Shown: positions 8,503-16,920 of the stretch, piece by piece
How positions within the stretch are numbered: position 1 is the stretch's first letter
Layout of the letters: each line of letters begins with the position of its first letter
Source: an uncultured Prevotella sp.
Lineage (GTDB): Bacteria > Bacteroidota > Bacteroidia > Bacteroidales > Bacteroidaceae
Reading direction: 5' to 3'
DNA length: 64,000 nt
NCBI GenBank assembly: GCA_946998205.1
Contig: CAMPYJ010000008.1
Span: forward strand, 1-64,000
The notes under the pieces: model-generated
Database searches by the model: none
Told to the model about the DNA's origin: nothing
Seen by the model: only the letters and a program-made list of their open reading frames with translations
Made by a program: the position numbers and the translations under genes

Positions 8503-10335
8503 ATGATACTGACACTCATTGTACTTTTCATCACGGTCATCCTGTTCGCCATTGGCCGCCCGCGCGCCGACATCGTAGCCTTGTGTGCCCTGTCTGTGTT
8601 GCTCTTGTCTGGTATTCTAACGCCAGAAGAGGCGCTCTCCGGCTTTTCCTCCAAGGTAGTCGTCATGATGATTGGCTTGTTTGTGGTGGGAGGGGCCATT
8701 CTTCAAACGGGTCTGGCCAGGGCTGTCAGCCAGCGCATCATACGCTTATCCAAGGGCAACGACGTCATCCTCTTTCTGTTGGTGATTCTCACCACCTCTT
8801 TTATCGGTGCCTTTGTCAGCAACACAGGTACGGTGGCACTGATGATGCCCATCGTGGTGAGCATGGCGGCACAGTCGAACACCAGTCCCGGCAGATTGCT
8901 CATGCCATTGGCCTTTGCCAGCAGCCTGGGCGGAATGCTCACGCTCATCGGTACGCCGCCCAACCTTGTCATGCAGGAAGCGCTCACCGACGCGGGTTTT
9001 GAGCCGTTGTCGTTCTTCTCGTTCTTTCCCGTAGGCGTCGTATGTGTTGCCGTAGGTATCATCGTGCTGTTGCCGCTGAGCCGTATATTCCTTGGCAGGG
9101 AAAAGAAAGCGGGAAAGCGCAGGAAGTCCAAGGGCAAGAGTATGGACGAACTGGTGTCGGAATATCAGTTGCAAAGCTTTACGGAGGCTTTCCGCATAGG
9201 CAGTCGTTCGCCGCTCGTGGGAAAGACGGTAGCTCAGCTCGACCTGCGCAACAGGCATGGCCTGTCGATTATCGAAATACGGAAAGCCCCAACCCACGCC
9301 GACCGCATCATGCGGCAGGTCAGGCAAAGCGTGCCAAAACCATCTACCGTGCTGCGCGTTGGCAACCTGCTGTACCTTGCGGGCGACACCGAGAAGATGA
9401 ACGCCTTTGCTGCGGAAAATGGGTTGGTCAAGCTTGATGACAGTTCGGTTGACTTCTATGACATTGGCATGGCCGAGCTGGTGTTGATGCCCAATTCGCA
9501 CATCAATGGCATGTGTCTCAAGGATTCGGGCATTGGCGAACAATACAACATCAATGTGGTGGGAATCCGCCGTCATGGCGACTATATGCTGAAGAACCTT
9601 GCCAACCAAAAGCTGTTGGCTGGCGACGTGCTGCTGGTGCAAGGCTTGTGGAGCAACATCGACAAGTTGGACATGGCTGAAAGCGACTGGGTAGTACTGG
9701 GCAGGCCCATCGAGCAAGCCGGCAAGGTAACGCTCAACTACAAGGCTCCCGTTGCTGCGCTCGTCATGTTGCTGATGGTGTGCATGATGGTGTTCAACTT
9801 TATTCCCGTTGAACCGGTTACTGCTGTCATCGTGGCGGGATTGCTCATGGTGCTCACGGGTTGTTTCCGAAATGTTGAGGCGGCCTACAAAACCATCAAG
9901 TGGGAGAGCGTCGTGCTCATCGCCGCCATGATGCCCATGTCCATAGCCTTGCAGAAGACGGGCGTCTCGGCTCTTATATCCAGTTCGCTGGTCAACGCCT
10001 TTGGTGACGTGGGACCCATGGTGCTGCTGGCGGGCGTTTATTACACCACCACGCTTATGACCATGTTCATCAGCAACACCGCCACGGCCGTGCTCATGGC
10101 CCCCATCGCCATGTCGGCCGCCTCACAGGTTGGAGTAAGCCCCTACGCATTCCTTTTTGCCGTGACGCTGGGTGCCAGCATGTGCTTTGCGTCGCCATTC
10201 TCCACGCCACCCAATGCGCTGGTGATGAAGGCAGGGCAATACCAGTTCATGGACTATGTCAAGGTAGGCTTGCCACTTCAGCTGCTCATCGGTTTGGTGA
10301 TGACGTTCGTGCTGCCCTTGCTATTCCCGTTCTAA
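8503..10335 (+). CDS. SLC13/DASS-family anion permease with two TrkA-C domains
   Basis: A 610-residue inner-membrane transporter. The start is placed at the ATG reading MILTLIVLFITVILFAIGRP because it opens the first membrane helix; the 74 upstream in-frame codons look non-coding. Two membrane halves (about residues 1-185 and 410-610) flank two cytosolic TrkA-C (RCK-C) domains (about 215-300 and 315-395). The halves carry the repeated family signatures SNTGTVALMMPI / SNTATAVLMAPIA and ASSLGGMLTLIGTPPNLV / SPFSTPPNALV. The substrate is probably a dicarboxylate, sulfate or another anion; sequence alone does not decide. TrkA-C domains usually bind small ligands or nucleotides and may gate transport. 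It stands alone, with a repeat-rich gap behind it. Confidence 0.85.
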   Translation: MILTLIVLFITVILFAIGRPRADIVALCALSVLLLSGILTPEEALSGFSSKVVVMMIGLFVVGGAILQTGLARAVSQRIIRLSKGNDVILFLLVILTTSFIGAFVSNTGTVALMMPIVVSMAAQSNTSPGRLLMPLAFASSLGGMLTLIGTPPNLVMQEALTDAGFEPLSFFSFFPVGVVCVAVGIIVLLPLSRIFLGREKKAGKRRKSKGKSMDELVSEYQLQSFTEAFRIGSRSPLVGKTVAQLDLRNRHGLSIIEIRKAPTHADRIMRQVRQSVPKPSTVLRVGNLLYLAGDTEKMNAFAAENGLVKLDDSSVDFYDIGMAELVLMPNSHINGMCLKDSGIGEQYNINVVGIRRHGDYMLKNLANQKLLAGDVLLVQGLWSNIDKLDMAESDWVVLGRPIEQAGKVTLNYKAPVAALVMLLMVCMMVFNFIPVEPVTAVIVAGLLMVLTGCFRNVEAAYKTIKWESVVLIAAMMPMSIALQKTGVSALISSSLVNAFGDVGPMVLLAGVYYTTTLMTMFISNTATAVLMAPIAMSAASQVGVSPYAFLFAVTLGASMCFASPFSTPPNALVMKAGQYQFMDYVKVGLPLQLLIGLVMTFVLPLLFPF

Positions 10336-10460
10336 AGGCTCTGCATGCTTTTCATGAGGCATGCTTGGCCTTCGTAATGCCCAATTTTATTGTTTTGACA
10401 ACAGTATGGACAAATGGGTCTGAAAGGTTGTATGTGGAAACTACGATGCGCAACAATGAT
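10336..10460. other. Downstream region of the permease with a small hairpin
   Basis: AAGGC/GCCTT and GCATG/CATGC form a nested hairpin at about 10336-10372. It lacks a clean U-run, so it is only a weak terminator candidate. The rest up to the repeat leader shows nothing recognisable. Confidence 0.35.
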
Positions 10461-10803
10461 GAATTTTCTTGACACCGAACCTCTTCATATTTGGCGTATT
10501 TCCCAACAACCTTTTCGGTTATAGCAAATACGGCCTGTATGCGAAGACTTTGTAAGTGGTTTTGATACAATTGGTTACAGATATGATTGTTTCTATGCCA
10601 CTTTTTTTCATACATTTTTAAGCTAAAAGCAATGCTTTAAGGGTGCAATTCGCATGCTTTTACCTTGCTAACCCATGCCTATTGGTCGTCAAAAGGATGC
10701 ATCTGTGTACACAAAACCATTACTTTATGGGCATAAAACAAGTTTTCTGACTCACCAATCATTTGCTTTGCACCCTGCGTGCCTATCATTTTTTTCCAGA
10801 TGA
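10461..10803 (+). repeat. 22-bp-period array element, copy A
   Basis: The element has three parts. A leader begins ATTTTCTTGACA and continues with CTTCATATTTGGCGTATTT. A tandem array follows with units at 10629, 10651, 10673, 10695 and 10717, each exactly 22 bp, plus two more decayed units to about 10782. A T-rich right end (CCTATCATTTTTTTCCAGA) closes it. Units share a CAATGCTTT/CATGCTTTT start and an A-rich end (AAAA or AAC), with variable bases between. It is non-coding in all frames. Copies B, E and F have the same plan. Confidence 0.7.
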
Positions 10804-10883
10804 CCCAGTCTTGAGGACCGTTTTAGAGGCTTTTTCCCTATAAAAATTTCAACATTTATTTCGTGGCAGCGTAATTCAGTCAA

Positions 10884-11159
10884 TGTGTTTAAGGGCGGTT
10901 CTATAAATGAGCTTTGACAGATTGTGAGACTTTTTTTTTGAGGCCAAATTGTTTGTGAGTGAAGGAGTATGGCGAGCTATACGACTGAACGAACAAGCAA
11001 ATTGAACCAAAAACGGAGCAAGCCGAATACAATCAAACTTGTTTGAATTGTTGAGACGCAGCCTGTTTTATATAAAAAGAGTCCATAAGATGACAAAACG
11101 TAAAAAGTCAGACATAAAAAACTTTACGGTGGTAATTTATAGAACCGCCCTTAAGCACA
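10884..11159. mobile_element. MITE-like element with 25-bp inverted ends
   Basis: The arms at 10884-10908 and 11135-11159 are reverse complements at 24 of 25 positions (core AAGGGCGGTTCTATAAAT). Weaker inverted similarity continues inward (TGTGAGACTTTTT versus TGTCTGACTTTTT). The 226-bp interior has no open frame of note. One arm plus inner flank recurs at the left edge of the window, which supports a dispersed element. I see no clear target-site duplication, so mobility is inference. Confidence 0.55.
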
Positions 11160-11186
11160 AAGTCGTTGAGCAACAAATGAAGTTCT

Positions 11187-11218
11187 AAACGGCTTCTCTC
11201 CATCAGCTGAAGCCGTTT
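11187..11218. terminator. Hairpin downstream of xth
   Basis: AAACGGCTTC pairs perfectly with GAAGCCGTTT across a 12-nt loop. No U-run follows on either strand, so a terminator role for the minus-strand xth gene is only possible. Confidence 0.4.
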
Positions 11219-11281
11219 GTTGAGGTTTGTTAAAAAAGGGATGGTAGCATTTGTCTTGATAATGATAGAAGCGGGGAGACC

Positions 11282-12031
11282 TCATGTGAGCTCCAACTCC
11301 ACGGGACAGTGGTCGCTTCCCAGAATCTCTGTGTGTATTTTGGCGTCAACGAGGCGTTCTTTGAGCCGTTCTGAAATGAGAAAATAGTCGATGCGCCACC
11401 CGGCGTTTTTTTCTCTTGCGCGAAATCTGTACGACCACCACGAGTACGTTACTTGCTCAGGATATAGGAGTCGAAAGGTGTCTACAAAACCATTGTCAAG
11501 CAAAACGGTCATCTTTTCACGCTCTTCGTCCGTGAAACCGGCGTTGTGGTGATTGGTCTTCGGGTTCTTCAGGTCGATTTCCTCATGGGCAACGTTCAGG
11601 TCTCCGCAGATAATCACGGGTTTGATGGCATCCAGTTGCATGACGTAAGTGCGGAAATCGTCTTCCCATTGCATGCGGTAGTCAAGCCGGCGAAGCTCAT
11701 CTTGCGAGTTGGGAACATAGACGGTGATGAGGAAAAAGTGCTCCATCTCCATGGTAATCACCCGTCCTTCGTGGTCGTGTTCGTCTATTCCCAAGCCATA
11801 CGTCACGTTTAGCGGTTTGTGTTTGGTGTAGATGGCGGTACCCGAATAGCCTTTCTTGTCGGCATAGTTCCAGTATGATTGATAACCTTCAAACTGCAAG
11901 TCCAATTGGCCTGCCTGCATTTTGGTTTCTTGCAGGCAAAAGAAGTCGGCGTCCAAATGCCGGAATGACGTTTCAAAATTTTTCTTCACACAGGCCCTCA
12001 GCCCGTTGACGTTCCATGAGATAAACTTCAT
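11282..12031 (-). CDS. xth: Exodeoxyribonuclease III
   Basis: A 249-residue AP endonuclease / 3'-5' exonuclease used in base-excision repair. The exonuclease-endonuclease-phosphatase fold is marked by SWNVNGLRA (residues 5-13), FFCLQETK (metal-binding Glu), GDLNVAHEEIDL and the C-terminal GSDHCPVEL with the catalytic Asp-His pair. Length is normal. It lies 159 bp downstream of folE on the same strand and may end that operon or be separately expressed. Confidence 0.96.
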   Translation of the reverse strand: MKFISWNVNGLRACVKKNFETSFRHLDADFFCLQETKMQAGQLDLQFEGYQSYWNYADKKGYSGTAIYTKHKPLNVTYGLGIDEHDHEGRVITMEMEHFFLITVYVPNSQDELRRLDYRMQWEDDFRTYVMQLDAIKPVIICGDLNVAHEEIDLKNPKTNHHNAGFTDEEREKMTVLLDNGFVDTFRLLYPEQVTYSWWSYRFRAREKNAGWRIDYFLISERLKERLVDAKIHTEILGSDHCPVELELT

Positions 12032-12190
12032 ATACTTAGATTAATCGTAAATAATTGTGTTTGGCAATCCTCAAGTTGCTGTCTTATGTAAACCTTGAGA
12101 AGGGTGAATTGTCATTCAGTTGCTTGTTGATGGTGAGGAAATAGCGCAATGTTGGATGCGAGATGCCAAACACGATAGGTGTGAAAGTGC

Positions 12191-12784
12191 TTATATTCTC
12201 TTTGACTCCCCTCGCAGAAGGTTCATGAACTCCTCGCGGTTTTTGGCTTGATTGAAGGCGCCGCTGAATGCACTGGTGGTGGTGATGGAGTTTTGTTTCT
12301 CCACTCCTCGCATCTGCATGCACATGTGTTTGGCCTCAATCACCACCATCACTCCTAAGGGTTTGAGCGCACTTTGGATGCAATCTTCAATTTGTTGCGT
12401 CAGACGTTCCTGCACTTGCAGACGGTGGCTGTATATGTCTACCACGCGGGCTATCTTGCTTAATCCGGTGATGTGGCCGTTGGGGATGTAGGCAACATGC
12501 GCTTTGCCGTAAAAAGGCAGCATGTGGTGCTCGCACATGGAGAAGAAATCAATGTCTTTGACGATGACCATTTGATTGTATTTCTCATCAAACAGCGCGT
12601 CGAGAAGCACTTGCTTAGGATCTTGTGCGTATCCTCTCGTCAGTGTCTGCATGGCTTTTGCCGCACGCATGGGGGTCTTCCGCAGGCCATCGCGCTGCGG
12701 GTCTTCGCCGAGTATTGATAATATCTTTTCGTAATGTAAGGCCAGTTCGTCAAGGCCTTCAGGGAGTTCAGTCTCAGTATGCAT
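12191..12784 (-). CDS. folE: GTP cyclohydrolase I
   Basis: A 197-residue enzyme that converts GTP to dihydroneopterin triphosphate, the first step of folate synthesis. Zinc and active-site motifs are intact: MCEHHMLPFYGKAHVAYIP (Cys and two His) and CMQMRGVEKQNSITTTSAFSG with the second zinc Cys. It follows the SPOR gene by 21 bp in a DUF1599-DoxX-tpiA-SPOR-folE order often seen in Bacteroidales. folK, a later folate gene, lies 13 kb away. Confidence 0.97.
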   Translation of the reverse strand: MHTETELPEGLDELALHYEKILSILGEDPQRDGLRKTPMRAAKAMQTLTRGYAQDPKQVLLDALFDEKYNQMVIVKDIDFFSMCEHHMLPFYGKAHVAYIPNGHITGLSKIARVVDIYSHRLQVQERLTQQIEDCIQSALKPLGVMVVIEAKHMCMQMRGVEKQNSITTTSAFSGAFNQAKNREEFMNLLRGESKRI

Positions 12785-12805
12785 GTGAGTCTTTGCTTTG
12801 TTGGT

Positions 12806-13489
12806 TTAGTATTGTACCGTGATTTTTCCGCGTACGATGTTGGCTTGGTTATATCCAAGACTTTTCACCTGTTTGAGTATGTGAGCCGCTTCTTCGTAAC
12901 TTCGGTAATTGCCTATGCGGCAGATCCATCTTGGAGAATAGAAATGAACGTAAACCGGCTCATTGGGAAAAGTCTGTTTGATGATGTCTCTGACGGCTTC
13001 AGCTCGTTGTCTGTCAGCACGCGAGTTGCCTCCGGCATACACTTGTACGCGGTATCCGTTGATTTTATACCCCTTCCGCATCACTTTTTTGCGCATGTCG
13101 ATGATGGGAATCTCCATCTCATTCGTCGAAGTCTCTTCGTTTTGCAGTCGTTTTTCTTCATGCTTAGCCGTGGAATCATGCCTGTTTTCAGCTCCTTCTT
13201 TCAGTTTCTGATAATTCTTCTCTGCTGGTTTTGTCATGACAGCATGCGCGTTTTGGCTTTTTGTGAATCCGCTTTTTTTTAAGTGTTGAACCTTGTTCTC
13301 AGTTTTGTGGGTCGGTGTAGAAGCGTTTTTTGCTTTTCCGTTAACCAATTCGTCTATATCCTTACTCTGGCTAACTGTGACAGATGCTTTTCCTGGATCA
13401 TTGTGCTGAAGATGTTCAAGGAAAGTCTGTGCATCAGCAAATGTTACTGAACAAATGGTGATGATGAATAAAGTGACGAATTTATTCAT
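12806..13489 (-). CDS. SPOR-domain protein
   Basis: A 227-residue exported protein: signal peptide (about 1-20, ending FADAQ), a long Lys/Glu/Asn-rich low-complexity linker (about 40-125), and a C-terminal SPOR domain (about 135-227; INGYRVQVYAGGNSRADRQRA, later ICRIGNYRSYEEAAHIL). SPOR domains bind denuded septal glycan strands, so a cell-division or envelope role is likely. It sits between tpiA and folE on the same strand. A perfect hairpin separates it from tpiA, so expression may be partly uncoupled. Confidence 0.85.
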   Translation of the reverse strand: MNKFVTLFIITICSVTFADAQTFLEHLQHNDPGKASVTVSQSKDIDELVNGKAKNASTPTHKTENKVQHLKKSGFTKSQNAHAVMTKPAEKNYQKLKEGAENRHDSTAKHEEKRLQNEETSTNEMEIPIIDMRKKVMRKGYKINGYRVQVYAGGNSRADRQRAEAVRDIIKQTFPNEPVYVHFYSPRWICRIGNYRSYEEAAHILKQVKSLGYNQANIVRGKITVQY

Positions 13490-13508
13490 GTTTGTTAGTT
13501 GTTAATTC

Positions 13509-13562
13509 AAAAATATTGAGTGAGGCAAAGGCTCTCTGTTGGACAAGTCTTGCCTCACTCAA
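13509..13562 (-). terminator. Intercistronic terminator between tpiA and the SPOR gene
   Basis: TTGAGTGAGGCAA and TTGCCTCACTCAA are a perfect 13-bp inverted repeat with a 21-nt loop. On the minus strand a TATTTTT run follows. This resembles a rho-independent terminator placed inside an operon. Confidence 0.7.
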
Positions 13563-13575
13563 CAGGAGTGGTATC

Positions 13576-14337
13576 TTATTTCTTCCAAGCGTCGATGATT
13601 CCTTTGAAGTCGGCGCATTTCAGAGAAGCACCGCCAATGAGTCCGCCATCGATGTCTTCTTTAGCGAACAATTCAGGTGCATTGCTGGCTTTGCAGCTGC
13701 CTCCATACAAGATAGTGGTGTCCTGAGCCACCTCGTTGCCATACTTCTCTGCGACGATTGAACGGATATAGGCATGAATCTCTTCTGCCTGATCGGCTGT
13801 CGCAGTCTTTCCAGTACCAATAGCCCAGATGGGTTCGTAAGCGATAATGATGTTCTTGAATTCCTCTTCAGAAAGATTAAATACAGAACCTTCGAGTTCT
13901 GCCTTCACCACTTCGTTCTGCTTGTTGGCCTCGCGCTCCTCCAAAGTCTCACCAATACAGAAGATAACCTTCAGACCATTCTTCAATGCCAACATCACTT
14001 TCTCCTTCAAGATTTCTGGAGTTTCCTTGTAATATTGACGTCTTTCAGAGTGTCCGAGAATGACATACTGAGCTCCGGTGCTTTTCACCATCTCTGCAGA
14101 AACCTCACCTGTGTAGGCTCCTTTTTCCTTATCGGCACAGTTCTCAGCTCCCAGACCCACCAAGTTTTTATCCAATACCTCTGCAACACATGCCAGATGG
14201 ATGAACGGCGTGCAGATGATTACTCCGCAGTTGGGCTTTTCAGCTACTAATGCTTCATTGATTTCTTTTGCCAAAGCAACACCTTCTTGCAGGTTCAGGT
14301 TCATCTTCCAGTTGCCTGCTACGATTTTCTTTCTCAT
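13576..14337 (-). CDS. tpiA: Triose-phosphate isomerase
   Basis: A 253-residue glycolytic enzyme interconverting dihydroxyacetone phosphate and glyceraldehyde 3-phosphate. It shows the N-terminal GNWKMN (Lys), ILGHSERR (electrophilic His), AYEPIWAIGTGKTA (catalytic Glu and flexible loop 6) and the C-terminal phosphate-binding LIGGASLK. Length is normal. It starts 4 bp after the DoxX-like gene ends. Confidence 0.98.
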   Translation of the reverse strand: MRKKIVAGNWKMNLNLQEGVALAKEINEALVAEKPNCGVIICTPFIHLACVAEVLDKNLVGLGAENCADKEKGAYTGEVSAEMVKSTGAQYVILGHSERRQYYKETPEILKEKVMLALKNGLKVIFCIGETLEEREANKQNEVVKAELEGSVFNLSEEEFKNIIIAYEPIWAIGTGKTATADQAEEIHAYIRSIVAEKYGNEVAQDTTILYGGSCKASNAPELFAKEDIDGGLIGGASLKCADFKGIIDAWKK

Positions 14338-14341
14338 TTTA

Positions 14342-15709
14342 CTATTCTTTTTTAAGAGTTGGTATATTTCCTTTTTCTTTCTCTTTGTAGCGTTTTTCTT
14401 TCTTTTTCTTGAATTTCAACCACTTGCTCCATGCCCAAAGACGGTCGGCAATGGTTAGCAACATCAACGGCAGGATGAACCACAAGAAGATTTCTGTAAT
14501 CCTGGTTGGCATGCTGTTGGCCGGCAATTGCCCAATCTGTTCTTCGCTCAGCGGCCGTTGCATGTCACTTTCTTTCGGCAAGTCGTTGTGGCTCCATTTC
14601 CTGATGATGGTTCCTTTCTTCAGTAAAAGCAGTCCAGGATTACTCCTGATGATGGTCTTCAGCGTGGTCTCGTCAGTCATGTAGAACGGATATTCGGCTC
14701 CCGTCAGATCCTGCCAACGCTTGATGTGCGGCTCGGTGCTTGACGTGAGGCAATAAAAAGGATAATTGTATGTCTGTGCATACTCGTAAATCCTGTCAAT
14801 GTCTCCAAAGTTTGAATCGTCCGCATATTCCAGATGAGGCGAGATGAGCAAAAAGGTGTAACTCGTATCGTTCAGCACCTTCTGGGTGAGGTCGTCTCCC
14901 TGTCGTGTTTGAATGCTGAAGTCGTGTATGGGAGGCACATACCCTTGCGCCGTCTGAATGGTCTTGCTGTCCACGAATGTCCAGGTGGAGTCAGGGTAAT
15001 CATCCAATGTGAACTCTTTCGTCACGCCGTTTTTTTTCAGTAAGAATGTCGTCTTGAACTTGGGTTGCTTCGCTCCTTTGGGAATCACCATGCCCTGTTG
15101 GATGTTGGCTCCCACATGATAAGGCCTGAAATCGAACAGTGGCAGCTTGTAGAGACAATACAGGCTGGACGCGATGATGAAGAAGATGGTATAGTTGAAT
15201 ACTATCCATTGGTTGGGCCTTGATATGAAACGCCACATGCGTGTCGGCCAAATTGCCAAGACGATGACACAGCCCAGCAGCACAATGTTCTTCAACAATG
15301 TCTCCGTATTGCTCAGTTTGACGGCGTCACCAAAGCATCCACAGTCGCTGATGGGATTGGCGATGGCCAGCCACAGCGTCACGGCAGTCATGATTGCCAT
15401 GAGAACCAGTGCGATTTTCGACACCACTCGCCGCCTGATGGCCAGCAGGATGAACACGCCCAAGCAGAATTCCAAGGCTGACAGAACCACCGAGACACCC
15501 AACGTCATCCAGTCGGGAACCATGCCTTGCCATGCCAATGCTTCCAGATAGTCTTCTATCTTGTATTGTGTCCCCAGCGGGTCAATGGCCTTCACATATC
15601 CTGAAAGGATGAATGTCACCCCCAGGAGCAGGCGGCACACGTTGGTTAATATCGTCTTGAGCTTATTCACTGAGCCTGATGACACCGAAGACAGCGTAGT
15701 TGATGACAT
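14342..15709 (-). CDS. DoxX/MauE-like membrane protein with thioredoxin-like region (BT_3928 type)
   Basis: A 455-residue protein. The N-terminal third has four membrane helices of the DoxX/MauE redox type (residues about 15-150, including LLLGVTFILSGYVKAIDPLG and the CGCFGDAVKLS loop), then another helix (about 165-185). The middle and C-terminal part (about 200-400) looks thioredoxin-like but has no CxxC that I can see. A last helix (about 405-430) and a very basic tail end it. This type always neighbours tpiA and DUF1599 in Bacteroidales. A role in envelope redox chemistry is inference. It overlaps the end of DUF1599 by 47 bp. Confidence 0.75.
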   Translation of the reverse strand: MSSTTLSSVSSGSVNKLKTILTNVCRLLLGVTFILSGYVKAIDPLGTQYKIEDYLEALAWQGMVPDWMTLGVSVVLSALEFCLGVFILLAIRRRVVSKIALVLMAIMTAVTLWLAIANPISDCGCFGDAVKLSNTETLLKNIVLLGCVIVLAIWPTRMWRFISRPNQWIVFNYTIFFIIASSLYCLYKLPLFDFRPYHVGANIQQGMVIPKGAKQPKFKTTFLLKKNGVTKEFTLDDYPDSTWTFVDSKTIQTAQGYVPPIHDFSIQTRQGDDLTQKVLNDTSYTFLLISPHLEYADDSNFGDIDRIYEYAQTYNYPFYCLTSSTEPHIKRWQDLTGAEYPFYMTDETTLKTIIRSNPGLLLLKKGTIIRKWSHNDLPKESDMQRPLSEEQIGQLPANSMPTRITEIFLWFILPLMLLTIADRLWAWSKWLKFKKKKEKRYKEKEKGNIPTLKKE

Positions 15710-16220
15710 CCATCAAGTTGGAGTCGATGCCCTCAGAAACGAGTGCCTGTCCATGGATGTCTTCCAGTTCTTTGATCCGTTGTATCTTTGTCAAGATGAA
15801 ATCTGTGTAGCTGCTCACGCGCATCGAGCGCCACGCCTCATCGTAGTCGTGGTTCTTTTTCACCATCAGGGTGAGCGCTTCGCTCGCATGTCGGTCGTAC
15901 AGAGCCATGGCCTGCTCGGTGTTGATGTCTGTTTCGTCAACGAATCCCTTCTCCAGTTGAATCAGTCCCACGATGCCATAGTTAATCAATGCCATGAACT
16001 CCGGGCGGATGCCTTCGTCTATCATGGCTTGTTTTTTGATTTCCAACGAGCGTATGCGCTTGGCTTTGATGAACAGCTGGTCTGTCAATGACGACGGACG
16101 CAGAATGCGCCACGACGCACTGTAATCGTGAAGTTTCTTCTCAAAGAGCGTGCGACATTCGGTCAGCACCTTCTTGAACTGCTCTTCTGTCTTCGTATTG
16201 TTCATATTTGTTGTTTGCAA
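15663..16220 (-). CDS. DUF1599 protein
   Basis: A 185-residue cytosolic protein containing two copies of a DUF1599 module (about 8-85 and 100-175). Each copy has the pattern KKLHDYSASWRILRPSSLTDQ / KKNHDYDEAWRSMRVSSYTD followed by a KA/TKIQRI...LE helix. The internal duplication is clear by eye. Function is not known to me; similarity to nucleotide-hydrolase-type all-alpha folds is possible. It is the first gene of the DUF1599-DoxX-tpiA-SPOR-folE run and its end overlaps the next gene's start, suggesting translational coupling. Confidence 0.85.
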   Translation of the reverse strand: MQTTNMNNTKTEEQFKKVLTECRTLFEKKLHDYSASWRILRPSSLTDQLFIKAKRIRSLEIKKQAMIDEGIRPEFMALINYGIVGLIQLEKGFVDETDINTEQAMALYDRHASEALTLMVKKNHDYDEAWRSMRVSSYTDFILTKIQRIKELEDIHGQALVSEGIDSNLMDVINYAVFGVIRLSE

Positions 16221-16310
16221 AATTAGTCAATTTTCGTGAAATATCCAAAGGAAGTGGATGTCGATTTTTTGTTGACAGACGCGCGCTGGATGAGTTGACA
16301 GGCTCAAAAC

Positions 16311-16366
16311 GAAAAAAATGAAGAATAGCTTCGCGGGGTTGTCTCTCGCCAGTCATTCTTCATTTT
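16311..16366 (-). terminator. Terminator of the small lipoprotein gene
   Basis: AAAATGAAGAAT and ATTCTTCATTTT pair perfectly; on the minus strand the stem runs into a T tract. It separates the lipoprotein gene from DUF1599. Confidence 0.7.
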
Positions 16367-16415
16367 CTGTTCTCCACACGGCTTTTCAGGCTGCGCTGCG
16401 TGTCTGAAATTTGTG

Positions 16416-16826
16416 TTACAGTCCTTGTTTCTGCCGCATCCTGATCATTCGCACTACGCCGCACATGGCCTCGTAGCGCGCCTTCAGCGAGTCGCGTTCC
16501 ACCCTCATCATATTGGCTTTGTACAGATTCGATTCCAAGGGGATGCTTCTCAAGACGGTTTGTAGTGCCGAGTCGGTCTGGGCAATGTCAGCCTGCGCCT
16601 GCTTCAGGGATGCGTTTTGCCAAATGCGCAGAGCTTCCTTGCGGCTCTCTATGGCTTTGGGAAACTGCATGCGCAATGCCATGATGGAGTCAAGTGCCTC
16701 GGTATAGCAGCCGTCCTTATATAAGGTCTTGATCTGAGAGAGCAATCTTGCTGCTTTTTGGTCTTCAGATGGTGTGCACGAACAGATGAGAAGCGTGCAC
16801 AAGATCAACCATATATGTTTCTTCAT
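16416..16826 (-). CDS. Small lipoprotein with a helical repeat-like body
   Basis: A 136-residue protein with a lipoprotein signal (MKKHIWLILCTLLICSC, lipidated Cys17). The rest is predicted helical, opening with a TPR-like helix pair (LLSQIKTLYKDGCYTEALDSIMALRMQFP) and ending in a probable coiled coil (about 75-125). I do not recognise the family. The start is fixed by the lipobox. It is divergent from the CCA-adding enzyme gene and has its own terminator. Confidence 0.7.
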   Translation of the reverse strand: MKKHIWLILCTLLICSCTPSEDQKAARLLSQIKTLYKDGCYTEALDSIMALRMQFPKAIESRKEALRIWQNASLKQAQADIAQTDSALQTVLRSIPLESNLYKANMMRVERDSLKARYEAMCGVVRMIRMRQKQGL

Positions 16827-16882
16827 GTCGCAAAAATACGATTTTTCTCTTTCATGGCATCCTAAACATGGCTAATTTTTAG

Positions 16883-16890
16883 TAACTTTG
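16883..16890 (+). promoter_or_regulatory. Candidate -7 box for the CCA-adding enzyme
   Basis: TAACTTTG fits the consensus. It lies 30 bp before the ATG at 16921 and overlaps an in-frame TTG at 16888, which argues against starting there. Confidence 0.55.
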
Positions 16891-16920
16891 CAGCCACTTA
16901 AGAAGTTTTATAGTTTCAAC

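Noticed and set aside
10607..10782. CRISPR array
   Set aside because: Units are about 22 bp in total, repeats are degenerate and the variable part is only about 7-11 bp. No cas gene is in the window, so this is not a CRISPR layout.
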